Of a stretch of DNA of 64,000 bases, positions 46,942 through 58,174 are shown piece by piece. The notes below the pieces were generated by a model, which saw nothing but the letters and a program-made list of their open reading frames with translations, was not told the DNA's origin and searched no databases. Every line of letters begins with the position of its first letter. Position 1 is the stretch's first letter. This stretch comes from Hordeum vulgare subsp. vulgare. Lineage: Eukaryota; Streptophyta; Magnoliopsida; Poales; Poaceae. Location of the stretch: the NCBI RefSeq assembly GCF_904849725.1, contig NC_058519.1:536742316-536806315 (forward strand), written 5' to 3'. A program made the translations under genes and the position numbers.

Positions 46942-49032
46942 ATTGAAGTCGATAAGGCTAAGGTTGATGCAATTGAGAAAATGCTATACCCCACAGATAT
47001 TAAAGGAATAAGAAGTTTCCTTGGTCATGCTGGTTTCTATAGAAGGTTTATTAAAGACTTCTCTAAGATTTCTAGGCCTCTTACCAATCTCTTGCAAAAG
47101 GATATTCCTTTTGTCTTTGACGATGATTGTGAGGAAGCCTTCAAAATACTTAAGAGGGCTTTGATAACCGCACCTATTGTTCAACCACCTGATTGGAACC
47201 TACCCTTTGAAATCATGTGTGACGCTAGTGATTATGCTGTTGGTGTTGTTCTAGGGAAAACAGTTGATAGGAAGTTGAGTGTTATTCACTACGCTAGGAA
47301 AACTCTAGACAGTGCCCAGAGAAACTATGCTACTACGGAGAAGGAATTTTTAGCAGTCGTGTTTGCATGTGAAAAGTTCAGGTCTTACATAGTTGATTCC
47401 AAAGTCACTATTCACACAGATCATGCTACTATTAAGTACCTCATGGAGAAGAAGGACGTTAAACCTAGACTTATCAGATGGGTTCTCTTGCTACAATAAT
47501 TTGATCTGCACGTCGTTGACAGAAAGGGTGTTGATAACCTAGTAGCGGATAACTTGTCTAGGTTGGAGAACGTTCTTGCTGACCCACAACCTATTGATGA
47601 TAGCTTTCCCAATGAGCAATTGAATGTCATCAATGCTTCACGTAGTGCACCGTGGTATGCTGATTATGCGAACTATATCGTTGCCAAATACATACCACCT
47701 AGTTTCACATACCAGCAAAAGAAGGAATTCTTCTTTGACTTGAGACACTACTTTTGGGATGATCCTCACCTTTATGAGGAAGGAGTAGATGGTGTTATTA
47801 GACGTTGTGTACCTGAACATGAACAGGGACAGATCCTACAGAAGTGTCACTCCGAGGCCTACGGAGGACACCATGCGGGAGATAGAACTGCACACAAGGT
47901 ATTGCAATCAGGTTTCTATTGGCCCACTCTCTTCAAGGATGCTCGTAAGTTTGGCTTGTCTTGTGACGAATGTCAAAGAATAGGTAATATTAGCAAAGGT
48001 CAAGAAATGCCTATGAACTATTCACTTGTCATTGAACCATTTGATGTCTGGGGCTTTGATTATATGGGACCTTTTCCCAAATCCAACGGGTATACTCACA
48101 TCTTGGTTGTTGTTGATTATGTCACTAAGTGGGTAGAAGCTATTCCCACTAGTAGTGCTGATCACAAAACCTCTATAAAGATGTTGAAAGAAGTCATCTT
48201 CCCTAGATTTGGAGCCCCTAGATATCTAATGACCGACGGTGGTTCACACTTCATTCATGGTGCTTTCCGTCAAATGCTTGCTAAGTACGATGTCAACCAT
48301 AGAATTGCGTCTCCCTACCACCCTCAGTCCAGTGGTCAAGTAGAGCTAAGTAATAGAGAGATTAAACTGGTTTTGCAAAAGACTGTCAACAGGTCCAGAA
48401 AGAATTGGTCTAAGAAGCTCGATGATGCACTGTGGGCTTATAGAACTGCCTATAAGAATCCAATGGGCATGTCTTCGTACAAAATGGTGTATGGGAAAGC
48501 ATGTCACTGACCTCTTGAGCTAGAGCATAAAGCTTATTGGGCAATCAAAGAGCTCAACTTTGATTTCAAACTTGCCGGTGAGAAGAGGTTATTTGCCATT
48601 AGCTCGCTTGATGAGTGGAGAACTCAAGCATATGAGAATGCCAAGCTTTTCAAAGAGAAGGTTAAGAGGTGGCATGATAAGAGGATACAAAAGCATGAGT
48701 TCAATGTAGGTGATTATGTCTTGCTATATAACTCTCGTTTAAGATTCTTTGCAGGAAAGCTTCTCACTAAATGGGAAGGTCCCTATGTTGTTGAGGAAGT
48801 ATATCGTTCCGGTGCTATCAAGATCAACAACACGGAAGGTAATTGTCCGAGAGTGGTAAATGGGCAAAGAATCAAGCATTATATCTCAGGTACTCCCATA
48901 AATGTTGAAAGCAATATCATCAATACCATAACTCCGGAAGAATACCTAAGGGATATTTATCAGCCTGTTTCAGACTTCGAAAACGAAGAGATATGTGATT
49001 TGGTAAGAAAACAGAGTCCAAAACTTTTCTAG
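46942..49032 (+). pseudogene. RNase H and integrase of Athila-like element
   Basis: One frame with two stops (TAA near 47498, TGA near 48508). RT connection: [19 protein letters not shown]. RNase [25 protein letters not shown] and [11 protein letters not shown]. Integrase: zinc-binding H-H-C-C region ending CDECQRIG, catalytic DYMGPFP and TDGGSHFI, then [13 protein letters not shown] with the third acidic residue. The C-terminal KWEGPYVVEEVYRSGAI is the GPY/F region. No chromodomain follows; the frame ends at 49032. Confidence 0.88.
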
Positions 49033-49059
49033 TCGGAAATTTTCTCCGTTTTGGAATAT

Positions 49060-49322
49060 TTGAAAAAAAATACAAAAATTGGAAGTAGTCCAGAAAGTGC
49101 GCTAGGAGGCGACAAGCCTGCACGTCGCGGGCCCACCCCCTGGTCGTGCCGTGAGGGCTTGTGGCCACCTCGTGCGCCTCCTGAACTCCGTTTTCGTGCA
49201 GGAGACTCCTTCTGGTCTAGAAAAAATCATTATATATACTTCCGTTTGGTCTGACCTCTGCATCACGCAGATTTCCTCTGTTTTTCATTTCGAGCCTGTT
49301 TCTGTTGCAGATCTAGATCGCC
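49060..49322 (+). promoter_or_regulatory. promoter-like and splice-acceptor-like leader before accessory ORF
   Basis: A GC-rich block with GACAAGCCTGCACG ... GGGCTTGTGGCC (49109-49165), similar to the LTR promoter block at 42930-42976, is followed by a TATATATA box (49231-49238) and a pyrimidine-rich run ending TCTGTTGCAG (AG at 49309-49310), 12 nt before the ATG at 49323. Confidence 0.55.
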
Positions 49323-49841
49323 ATGACTTCCCCAAAAGCTCCTAAGGACAAGATCTTCGAGAAGGTCATCAATCCCTACCTCACAGAAGTGCTGCAACAC
49401 TCTCAACCTATCGAGATGCGTGAGGGGATGTTGCACATCCGTGATGTTGAGGGGCCTAAGAAGACCGAAAGCGTGGAGACGAGGCTCGAAGCAATGGAGC
49501 AACAAGTCTTCAAGTGCCAAGGGATGGTGGAGCGTGGACTCAACGCCAACCACATGATGATCACGGAGTTCACCAGTAAGCACAAGATTGATACCAATGA
49601 CATTGGGAAGCACCTCTCCAGGCTCTATGACAAGATTGATCAACTCCAGGGCCAGATGTATGACCTGCAGAACCAAAACTGTGAGTATGAGTATAGATTT
49701 AAATCAATACGGTTGGCTGCAGATTTGAGGATTTCGGAGACTCGTTCATCTTTACATGATGGAGCACTTATGCCTTGGAAGACGGAGGATCAAACCCATG
49801 TTGCAACAACTCCACCATCACCACCAAAGGAAGACAACTGA
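49323..49841 (+). CDS. accessory ORF after pol, coiled-coil-like, intact
   Basis: 172 codons, uninterrupted, between pol and the 3' LTR. The middle third is heptad-like (ETRLEAMEQQVFKCQGMVE and LSRLYDKIDQLQGQMYDLQ), suggesting a coiled coil; the C-terminus is Pro/Thr-rich. No domain name is known to me. Unlike the rest of the element it has no stop or frameshift, but its short length makes that weak evidence of function. Confidence 0.6.
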   Translation: MTSPKAPKDKIFEKVINPYLTEVLQHSQPIEMREGMLHIRDVEGPKKTESVETRLEAMEQQVFKCQGMVERGLNANHMMITEFTSKHKIDTNDIGKHLSRLYDKIDQLQGQMYDLQNQNCEYEYRFKSIRLAADLRISETRSSLHDGALMPWKTEDQTHVATTPPSPPKEDN

Positions 49842-51358
49842 GCATTGGTATGGGCAATCCCCTTGGTTTGTGCCAAGCTTGGGGGAGTTTCCCCGGTATC
49901 GTATCACCATCACTTCTTTTGCCTTTACCTTTGTTTTAGTTTTCCTTTTCAGTTTTGTCTTTCTCTAGTAGTTTAAAAGTCTTAGAGTTTTAGTCTTGAG
50001 TTTTGCTTTGTGTCACCCCCGATGTATTCTTGCTCGTGAGCCTTATAATAAAGAGTGTCTTAGTTGAAGGGCTTTGCCTCTTGCCATGATCAAAAGAGTG
50101 AGAATAGAACAAAAGCATGAACGATCATGTAATGATCTTATGGGAAGTGATGGCTTCACATATAAAAAAGAATGAGGATTGAAACTTGTTGAGGGTAGGC
50201 AAACGTAGACCTTGGTCATGGTTGCAATTAATAGGAAGTGATAAGGAAGGAGAGGTTCACATATAAATATATCATCTCTGACACCATCTATGATTGTGAA
50301 CACTCACTAAACTATTACATGCCTAGAAGTAGATGTTGGACAAGGAAGACAACATAATGGATTGTGTTTGCTTGGCTATGAACAATGTTATATGATTAGA
50401 GATCCCTTAGCATGTGACGATTGCTTCCACCTCATATTAGCCAAAACTTCCGCACCAAGTAGAGATACTACTTGTGCATCCATAAACCTTCAAACAAGTT
50501 TTGCCATGAGTGTCCACCATACAGCTATGGATTGAATAAGATCCCTCAAGTAAGTTTTCATCGGTGCAAGCAATAAAAATTGCTCTCTAATATGTATGAT
50601 CTATTAGTGTGTGGAAAATAAGCTTTACACGAACCTGTGATGAGGAAGACATAAAAGCGACAGACTGCATAATAAATTCTTTATCACAGGGGGCAATATA
50701 AAGTGACGTTCCTCCGCACTAAGAGGACACGCATCCAAACCTCAAAAGCGCATGACAACCTCTGCTTCCCTTTGCAAAGGGCCTATCTTGTACCTTTACT
50801 TTTTGCCCTTGAAAGAGTCATGGTGATCTTCACCTATTCCCTATTTTGCCTTTGTCTTGGCTACGGTCACATGCTTGGGAAAGATCTATATTCATATGTC
50901 AACTTGGAGGTAGGCATTCATGAATTATTATTGTTGACATCACCCTTGAGGTAAGCAGTTGGGAGGCAAATATAAGCCCATATCTTTCTCTGTGTTCAGC
51001 TAAAACTTTGATCTCATGAGTACCACGTGAGTTGTAGCAATTGTAGAGAACGAAAGAATGATTGAGTATTTGGATTTTCTTTACAAGCTCTTACTTGACT
51101 CTTTCTGATGTTGTGATAAATTGCAATTGCTTCAATGACTAAACGCTATCGGTTGTTACTTCTCGGTAAGGTTCTTGATCCATGCTTTACTTTGTGAAGG
51201 AATTATCACTTTAGCATGAGAGATTATATGTTGGTATTGCTGTTCTGATCATGATCATGATGCATGCATGTTCGTATCTTGTTTTGTCGACACCTTGCTC
51301 CCTAAACATGTGGACATATTTATTGAGCTCGGCTTTTGCTTGAGGACAAGCGAGGTCT
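49842..51358 (+). other. 3' non-coding region of Athila-like element
   Basis: About 1.5 kb with no credible gene. An extra polypurine-like AAGCTTGGGGGAGT lies at 49875, 1.5 kb upstream of the real one. Confidence 0.65.
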
Positions 51359-51372
51359 AAGCTTGGGGGAGT
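51359..51372 (+). other. polypurine tract
   Basis: AAGCTTGGGGGAGT directly before the 3' LTR. Confidence 0.9.
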
Positions 51373-52899
51373 TGATACATCCATTTTGCATCATGTTTTC
51401 ATGTTGATATTTATCACTTCTTTGGCTGTTATTTCATTTCATGGTATTATTCTTATGCCTTTTCTCTCTTATTTTGCAAGGTTTACATGAAGAGGGAGAA
51501 TACCGGCAACTGGAATTCTGGCCTGAAAGTGGAGCAAAGTTGAGATACCTATTCTGCGCAACTCCAAACGCCGTGAAAATCAACGGAGATTTTTTTCCCA
51601 ATTTATAAAAAATACTGGACCGAAGAAGTGCCGGAGGGGCACTAGGGGGTGCCCACAATCCCGCACGACGCGGCCACCCCCCCCAATGCCGCGCCATGGG
51701 GGCTTGTGGGCAGCCCGCAGGCCCACTGGGCCCCCTCTTTTGCTATATGGAGGGTTTCGTCCAGGAAAAAAATCAGAGAGGAGCTTTTTCGTGGTTTCGC
51801 CGCCGCCACGAGGCAGAACTTGAGCAGAACCAATCTAAAGCTTCGGCAGGACGATCCTGTTGGGGAAACGACCCTCCCGGAGGGGGAAATCGTCTCCATC
51901 GTCATCACCAACACTCCTCTCATCGAAGGGGACTCGTCACCGTCAACATCTTCATCAGCACCATCTCATCTCCAAACCCTAGTTCATCTCTTGTAACCAA
52001 TCTCCGTCTCGCGACTCCGATTGGTACTTGTAAGTTTGCTAGTAGTGTTGATTACTCTTTGTAGTTGATGCTAGTTGTATTACTTGGTGGAAGAGTTTAT
52101 GTTTAGATACTTGATGCTACTCATTACCCCTCTGATCATGATTATGATTATGCTTTGTGAGTAGTCACTTTTGTTCCGGAGGACATGGGATAAGTCATGC
52201 TAATAATAGTCATGTGAATTTGGTATTCGTTCGGTATTTTGATATGTTGTATGTTGTTTTTCCTCTAGTGGTGTTATGCGAACATTGACTAAATAACACT
52301 TCACCATTATTTGGGCCTAGAGGAAGGCAGTGGGAAGTAGTAAGTAGATGATGGGTTGCTAGAGTGACAAAAGCTTAAACCCTAGTTTATGCGTTGCTTC
52401 GTAAGGGGCTGATTTGGATCCACTAGTTTAATGCTATCGTTAGACTTTGTCTTAATTCTTCTTTCGTAGTTGCGGATGCTTGCGAGAGGGGTTAATCATA
52501 AGTGGGATGCTTGTCCAAGTAAGGGCAGTACCCAAGTGCCGGTCCACCCACATATCAAACTACCAAAGTAACGAACGCGAATCATATGAACATGATGAAA
52601 CTAGCATGACAGAAATTCCCGTGTGTCCTTGGGAGCGTTTTTCCTCTTATAAGACTTTGTTCAGGCTTGTCCCTTGTTACAAAAGGGATTGGGCCACTTT
52701 GCTGCACCATTGCTACTTTTGTTACTTGTTGCTTGCTACGAATCATCTCACCACACAATCACTTGTTACCGACAATTGAAGTGCTTGCAGATATTTCCTT
52801 GCTGAAAACCACTTGTCAGATCCTTTTGCTCCTCGTTGGGTTCGACACTCTTACTTATCGAAAGGACTACGATTGATCCCATATACTTGTGGGTCATCA
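51373..52899 (+). repeat. 3' LTR of Athila-like element
   Basis: 1527 bp, aligns with 42644-44153. Inverted-repeat promoter block at 51650-51712, with CTATATGG at 51743. Confidence 0.94.
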
Positions 52900-52904
52900 A
52901 TTAC
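52900..52904. repeat. target-site duplication ATTAC, right copy
   Basis: Exact repeat of 42639-42643. Confidence 0.95.
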
Positions 52905-53158
52905 TCTCGAAGACTCCGAGGAATTTGGGTTGCTCTTATGACAAGTGTCAGTTTCTAACAGAGCAGCCAACCAACTAATGGTTGTGGGGGGCGGCTATTT
53001 AACCTGGGAGCTTCCCGACATGATTTGACATTAATGCCCTTAAATAATATGACCGTTGACGTGGATAAGACCAATGATGTGGCACGACTATCGACAACGG
53101 TCGGGACCCTCAACTGTGAGAGTCCTCATGTCTCTGATATTCCTCACCTGAGGCTTTT
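52905..53158 (-). repeat. copia 5' LTR, piece 2
   Basis: Matches 30290-30545 of the intact LTR. Ends with CTTTT (53154-53158), the target site of the next insertion, repeated at 58170-58174. Confidence 0.92.
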
Positions 53159-53926
53159 TGTAACATCCCAAAATTATAAATTTTGGAATGTTAATATAAT
53201 TATTAGATTGTTTGTTTGTTTGCTGAGTGACTGAAACTTGTGTGAAATTTGAAACTTTTCGAAACCTTTGAACGAGAGGGAATAACATGACTTTCCCCTT
53301 CTCCGGTGAATTCAAATTCAATCTTTTAAAAGCAACGAGAGAAGATGACATGACTTCTTCAACTATAAAGAATTTGAACGAAGATATTTGCATTTGAATT
53401 CTCTTGCATTTTTATTTGTTTTGTTCGTGCAAGAAAAGCCGGGAAATACTTTCTGTCAAACAGAAAAGAGAGGAGGAACATGACCCTCAAACCCACGGGC
53501 ATTTTGAAAGTTGTTTGAACCCTAAAACTTAGAGGGTCATTTGAAAATATTTGCAAAAGAAAATAAACCTTTTAGGCAATTTTGTGAAAATAATTTTTTC
53601 TGATGTTTTTATTTTTGCCGTGGAAAAATGCCCATCATCTATATTTTATTTTTCTGATAATTTTAGTATATAGAAACTCTTTATTTCGAATTGATTTGTT
53701 TTCCTTTTTATCGTTTTAGTTTCCTAGTTTTGAAAATAGGAATAGAATCACTTTTATTAGGAAATAGGAGCTGGCCCAATTAAGCACTTTTCAAATTTGG
53801 CGCAAGAAGATCATCTTGTTCCTCTATCTCTTCTCCACGTGACAGAACCTTTCCTTCCATGGAGAGGAGAATCCCCACCTCCGGGATTCGCGAAGCTCTT
53901 TCCCTCCCAGCACCTCCCGTCGCCCC

Positions 53927-53934
53927 TATAAGAA
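53927..53934 (+). promoter_or_regulatory. LTR TATA box
   Basis: CCCTATAAGAACCCCC immediately before a CT/GC-rich leader-like stretch. Confidence 0.7.
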
Positions 53935-54192
53935 CCCCCACACCCTCCTCTATCCATTTTCCCCAAGAACCATACCTCTCCTCGCCTCTAGCCGCAGCCC
54001 CCGCCTCGCCGGAGTTCATCTTCAACAGGAACTCGCCGGAGGTCCTGCTGCCTCCTCCCGTCGCCCCACGCCCCGCCGGCACCACCAACCTTCGGCCGGA
54101 GCCCTCCTCCCCCGCCTGGACCCCTCCGCTGCCTCGGCCGGCCACCGGAGCCACCGTCCCGTCGTCTTCTCTTACTCCGGCGACTAACTCCG

Positions 54193-56069
54193 GTGAGATT
54201 CACAAAATCCCGTATTGCAGTTTTTTTCAGAAAATTGCAATCTTAGGAAATTCATATCTATTAGTCTATAACTCCGAATTAGGTGATTCTTTTTGCGTTG
54301 GATCACAAATCTTATGCAGTTTCTGTAGATATATAATTTGTATATGTTTGGATTTATAAAAGTTGAGTTAGATCAGATTTGAATTAAAGCTTGTTTTGCT
54401 TACCGGGAGTTTAAAAATAGCTTTTAATTTGATTCTTTTTGCTGCTGCTTCCTATTGATCATATCTTTCAGTAGTTTAAGTTTCAATTGTTTTAAAATAT
54501 TTTTAATTGGGTTTTTTACCAAAACAGATTCTGTTTTAGTTCTTTTAGGATTATAGCTATTTCTTTTTCTATATTTGTTTTTAAATTAGTTTCTTTTATA
54601 TTTGAGAAAGTTTATATTTGGTTTTAAGTTAGTTAACAGTAGTTTTGCAACAAGTTTTTATTTTTTTCTATTTGTTATCATGAAATCAATTCTAGTTCCT
54701 TAGTAACTTGCGATTGGTTTCTACACTGTTTCAAATCCCGTTTGGGAATACTTTCAAAAAGTTTTGTGAAAAATAATTTATTTTATTTTAGTTAGATTTA
54801 TATCTTAGTTCCTTGTTATTATTTTCTATTAGACAAAAACTATTTAGTGTTTGACGTAGTAGAAGACTCTCTAGTCTTGTTTGAAGTTTCTTTCGGAATT
54901 CCTATTCGCTCTCTCTTTTGTTTTGATTGCTAGAATGATTGCTAGTATGAGTGCTTATGTGAATGATATGTTTGCTATATAGATTTCATCGGAGAGTGAC
55001 GAGTAGTCTATCAAGTTATTTTCTCGAGAAATTCTTCTTCGTCAAACATCACAGGCAAGTCATATTTGATCATGTTATTTTACCTATGTTTTCAATGCAT
55101 AGTAGATCACCTTCTTTGCCCAATTTGCATGCTCCTTAGGTACTTGGAAACTTTAGTGTAAGTTGTAGTATCATGTGGTAGGAACACAACAACCCCGACA
55201 CCTGGCCCCGGGGCGACAATTTCTTAATTCTATGCTTGAGTAGACGGGTTATCGGTTGAGTGTATACCACGAGTGATGCGAGATTGATATAATAATCAAG
55301 ACCGGACTAAGACAAGATTTTCAAGACCTCGGACGCAATGCAACACTGGGTGAAGGACGGTTGATCGGCTCCCTGGAAAACCCAGTGGATGCCCGAGATG
55401 CTGGAGAGGCCATGTCATCCTGCGGAAAGCTTCACCCAGGCTCAAAGAGACGGACGGATATTTTCAAGACCCAAGGCTTACCTGCACAGCCACAAGTCAT
55501 TATGGGCTCTGTCTTGGTTGGACAACGCGGCGACTCTGGACAGGCGGTGCTAGCAGATGTAGAAGAACGGTAGGAATGGATGGGCATCGACAGGGATTCA
55601 GAGGGACCCGTTGAAAGACCATGTTTTGATCATCCGGTCTTCAAACACCCTGAAGTGCGAGGACATACACGGAGGCGATCAAATCTTGTGGGGAACGTGT
55701 GCAAAACTCTGCAGAGTACTCAAAGCTAATCGATTAGCCGTGTCCACGGTCATGGACAACTTGAGCCAAAGGAACTGAAGTTATCTGGATTTCTCAACAC
55801 CATTAAATATATTTGATGAGGGTAATTATTGACAACTCGGGTACGAGAACTGGTTGGCGGAACCATCTCGTTAACAACCAACTATGTAGTAACATTTTGC
55901 TTTTAGCCCCCTCTTGATGTAGGAGAAAACTTTCTTTTCGCTATAAACTTATAGCCCCACCTGCCATATATGCATATAGTATAGAAGATTACTTTTCACC
56001 CCTCTCTTATGTGACTTGCCGGCATATTCAATATGCTGACCTACACGGCTGCAACGTCTTATGTTGCAG
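54193..56069 (+). other. candidate LTR leader intron
   Basis: Donor CCG|GTGAGATT at 54193 ends the GC-rich part, and acceptor TTATGTTGCAG ends at 56069. The interval is T-rich as plant introns are. The same acceptor survives in the truncated 3' LTR. Unproven. Confidence 0.4.
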
Positions 56070-56322
56070 ATCTTTTTCTTCGGCGAGTAAGAGTACGATT
56101 CAGGGTTACGGTCTACACTCAACTTGCCGTTGGTGTTTATTGGGACTCCACTCCCTTGACTGCTTCCGCTGAAATAATTAAGGTATATATCAGTTTTACG
56201 CTATTTACATGTGATTGCACTTTGATATATACATTGATGTACTGTGTGTGCCAGCATACTGATCCAGGGATGGCATAGATACACAGAGGCTTGACTCGTT
56301 TTGAGTTGGGTCGCTACAGAAG

Positions 56323-56334
56323 TGGTATCAGAGC
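56323..56334 (+). other. primer binding site (initiator tRNA-Met type)
   Basis: TGGTATCAGAGC four bases after the LTR end. Confidence 0.9.
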
Positions 56335-56795
56335 ACATGTTGACTGTAGGACGTGACCCTAGAAACTGGAAATTTCTTAGGAAAGGATCTCTCAAAATTT
56401 CTATTTTTCAAGAACACCTTTTACTTCTCATCTCTTCTGATTTCATCAAACGTTCTCTCTCACCTCACATAATTAGACAATGCCCTTTCCCCTTTGACCA
56501 CGTGAAGGACCAACCGACTCCCACTTCAAAGTAAAGAGGATTTCATCATGCAGTTGAAGCTACACCAATTGAAGACTCTCAAGACCCGAAGAACTCGAAG
56601 ACCCCGAAACGTTCCAATGTTTATTAGAAGTCCAAACCCCAATTATATACCCACGTTAGTTACGATGATTTGTGAGCCGTCATTGGTGTGTGTTTTCCGA
56701 CGGCCACAACAAAAACCTATTCTCAAAAATATTGTGTGTATTGTGTGTATCTCCCTCTCTTACCCGTCTCATCCCCAAAACCTCAACCCTACCAG

Positions 56796-57773
56796 ATGGA
56801 GTATGAAGCTGGACTTGTAGTCTCTGGACCAATGACCCAACTGGACGCCGAAATATGGATTCAGAACATGGAGAACCACTTCGGGAGCAACTTGATCTCA
56901 AGGAAGTATGAAGTGGAACACGCTCTTCAGTACTTTACCCAAAGTGCTGCTATATGGTGGAAAATGCACTATGCCATACAAGGATTTAGTGGGGCAAAAA
57001 GTTGGGACGAATTCAAGAAGACTCTGTTAAGATCTCGTCTCATTCAGAAGTGCTATGATAACCCGAAGAAGAAGCCTTGTGCATGCAAGATCTGTGGAGA
57101 AATAGGACACACCCAGGAAGAACACAAGGATGGATGCACTCATTGTGATGAAAATCACCCAGCTGAGGAATGCCCAACTAGTCAGGTGACTTGTTTCCTT
57201 TGTGAAGGAACCACCCACTACCCAGCTCAATGTCACATTTACCCCAAGGTACAACAAGTTGTCCAGCAGCAGAAAGAAGCAATGAAGGAAACACTCAAGA
57301 AGAAGATTCTAGAAGAACCAATGATGAACGAATATATTGAAGACCCTGATGGACAAGGTCTGACCAGATTTTTCTCCAATGCATGCTACTCATGTGGAGA
57401 AGAAGGACATTATTCACAGGATTGCACGAAGAGAAGCCAAGAGTATCTGGGAAACTTCCCGACGGAAAAAGTGGAGTTTGATCCACTTGAAATAGAAGAA
57501 CTGGCCAAAATGAAGGAGTCCAGAAAGAAGAAAAAGTACCCTCGAAAGAGACAAATCTCTACAGACATAGACCTGAGTCATGTCAGATATTACAAGTGTA
57601 TGGAATTTGGCCACCACAAATACATGTGCTCAGGAAGGAAGCCGGAAATCCCAGGAGCAAAAGCAAACACTAAGACGCCTCAAGACTTGTCAGAAATCAT
57701 TTGCTTTTGTTGCAAGGAAGCAGGACATTTTGCCAGCGATTGTCCACAAAGGAAGAAAGCTAGAATGGAGTAG
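56796..57773 (+). CDS. gag with about six zinc-knuckle-like motifs, intact
   Basis: Likely start ATG at 56796 (MEYEAGLVVSGPM), although the frame is open from 56688; 325 codons from this start. N-terminal chromovirus gag domain (LDAEIWIQNMENHFG, QYFTQSAAIWWKMHYAI, WDEFKKTLL). Then a chain of knuckles: CKICGEIGHTQEEH (CCHH), CTHCDENHPAEEC (one residue short), CFLCEGTTHYPAQC, CYSCGEEGHYSQDC, a degenerate YYKCMEFGHHKYMC and CFCCKEAGHFASDC. Gag packages RNA through such knuckles; one or two are usual. The stop TAG at 57771 is made by the deletion junction with the LTR remnant, so the normal C-terminus and pol fusion are missing. The complete 5' LTR could still express it. Confidence 0.82.
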   Translation: MEYEAGLVVSGPMTQLDAEIWIQNMENHFGSNLISRKYEVEHALQYFTQSAAIWWKMHYAIQGFSGAKSWDEFKKTLLRSRLIQKCYDNPKKKPCACKICGEIGHTQEEHKDGCTHCDENHPAEECPTSQVTCFLCEGTTHYPAQCHIYPKVQQVVQQQKEAMKETLKKKILEEPMMNEYIEDPDGQGLTRFFSNACYSCGEEGHYSQDCTKRSQEYLGNFPTEKVEFDPLEIEELAKMKESRKKKKYPRKRQISTDIDLSHVRYYKCMEFGHHKYMCSGRKPEIPGAKANTKTPQDLSEIICFCCKEAGHFASDCPQRKKARME

Positions 57774-58169
57774 GAGAAAACTTGCTTTTCGCTATAAACT
57801 TATATCCCCACATGCCATATATGCATATAGTATAGAAGATTACTTTTCACCCCTCTCTTATGTGACTTGCCGGCATATTCAATATGCTGACCTACCCGAC
57901 TGCAACGTCTTATGTTGCAGATCTTTTTCTTCGGCGAGTAAGAGTACGATTCAGGGTTACGGTCTACACTCAACTTGCCGTTGGTGTTTATTGGGACTCC
58001 ACTCCCTTGACTGCTTCCGCTGAAATAATTAAGGTATATATCAGTTTTACGCTATTTACATGTGATTGCACTTTGATATATACATTGATGTACTGTGTGT
58101 GCCAGCATACTGATCCAGGGATGGCACAGATACACAGAGGCTTGACTCGTTTTGAGTCGGGTCGCTACA
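57771..58169 (+). repeat. 3' LTR remnant (last 399 bp)
   Basis: Base-for-base alignment with 55920-56318 without gaps. Starts TAGGAGAAAACT, words also present at the gag junction. Confidence 0.93.
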
Positions 58170-58174
58170 CTTTT
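58170..58174. repeat. target-site duplication CTTTT, right copy
   Basis: Repeats 53154-53158. The empty site is seen as GAGGCTTTTGGTAGG near 30535. Confidence 0.93.

Larger units (their letters stand above)
42644..52899 (+). mobile_element. Athila-like Ty3/gypsy element, full length, inserted in copia LTR
   Basis: LTRs 42644-44153 and 51373-52899, TGGCGCC-type primer site, gag, protease, RT, RNase H, integrase, accessory ORF and polypurine tract in order on the plus strand, flanked by exact ATTAC duplications. There is no chromodomain and the protease has DLGA, both as in Athila/Tat-type elements. Reading frames are broken by several stops and two frameshifts, so this copy is not autonomous now. 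Confidence 0.9.
53159..56318 (+). repeat. 5' LTR of gag-only element (3.16 kb)
   Basis: TGTAACATCCC to TCGCTACA. TATA box, GC-rich leader-like part (53860-54190), then about 1.9 kb of T/AT-rich intron-like sequence with consensus splice sites at 54193 and 56069, then the U5-like end. Confidence 0.88.
53159..58169 (+). mobile_element. internally deleted gypsy (chromovirus-type gag) element, gag only
   Basis: TG at 53159 and CA at 58169 are flanked by exact CTTTT duplications. It has a complete 3.16 kb 5' LTR, an initiator-Met primer site and an open gag, then joins directly to the last 399 bp of its LTR. Protease through integrase and the first 2.76 kb of the 3' LTR are missing. The two 399 bp LTR ends (55920-56318 and 57771-58169) are the same length with seven differences by eye, so it is young. 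Confidence 0.88.

Noticed and set aside
53859..54359. 166-codon Pro-rich frame on the plus strand
   Set aside because: Sits in the GC-rich leader of the 5' LTR and crosses a good splice donor at 54193; likely untranslated leader.
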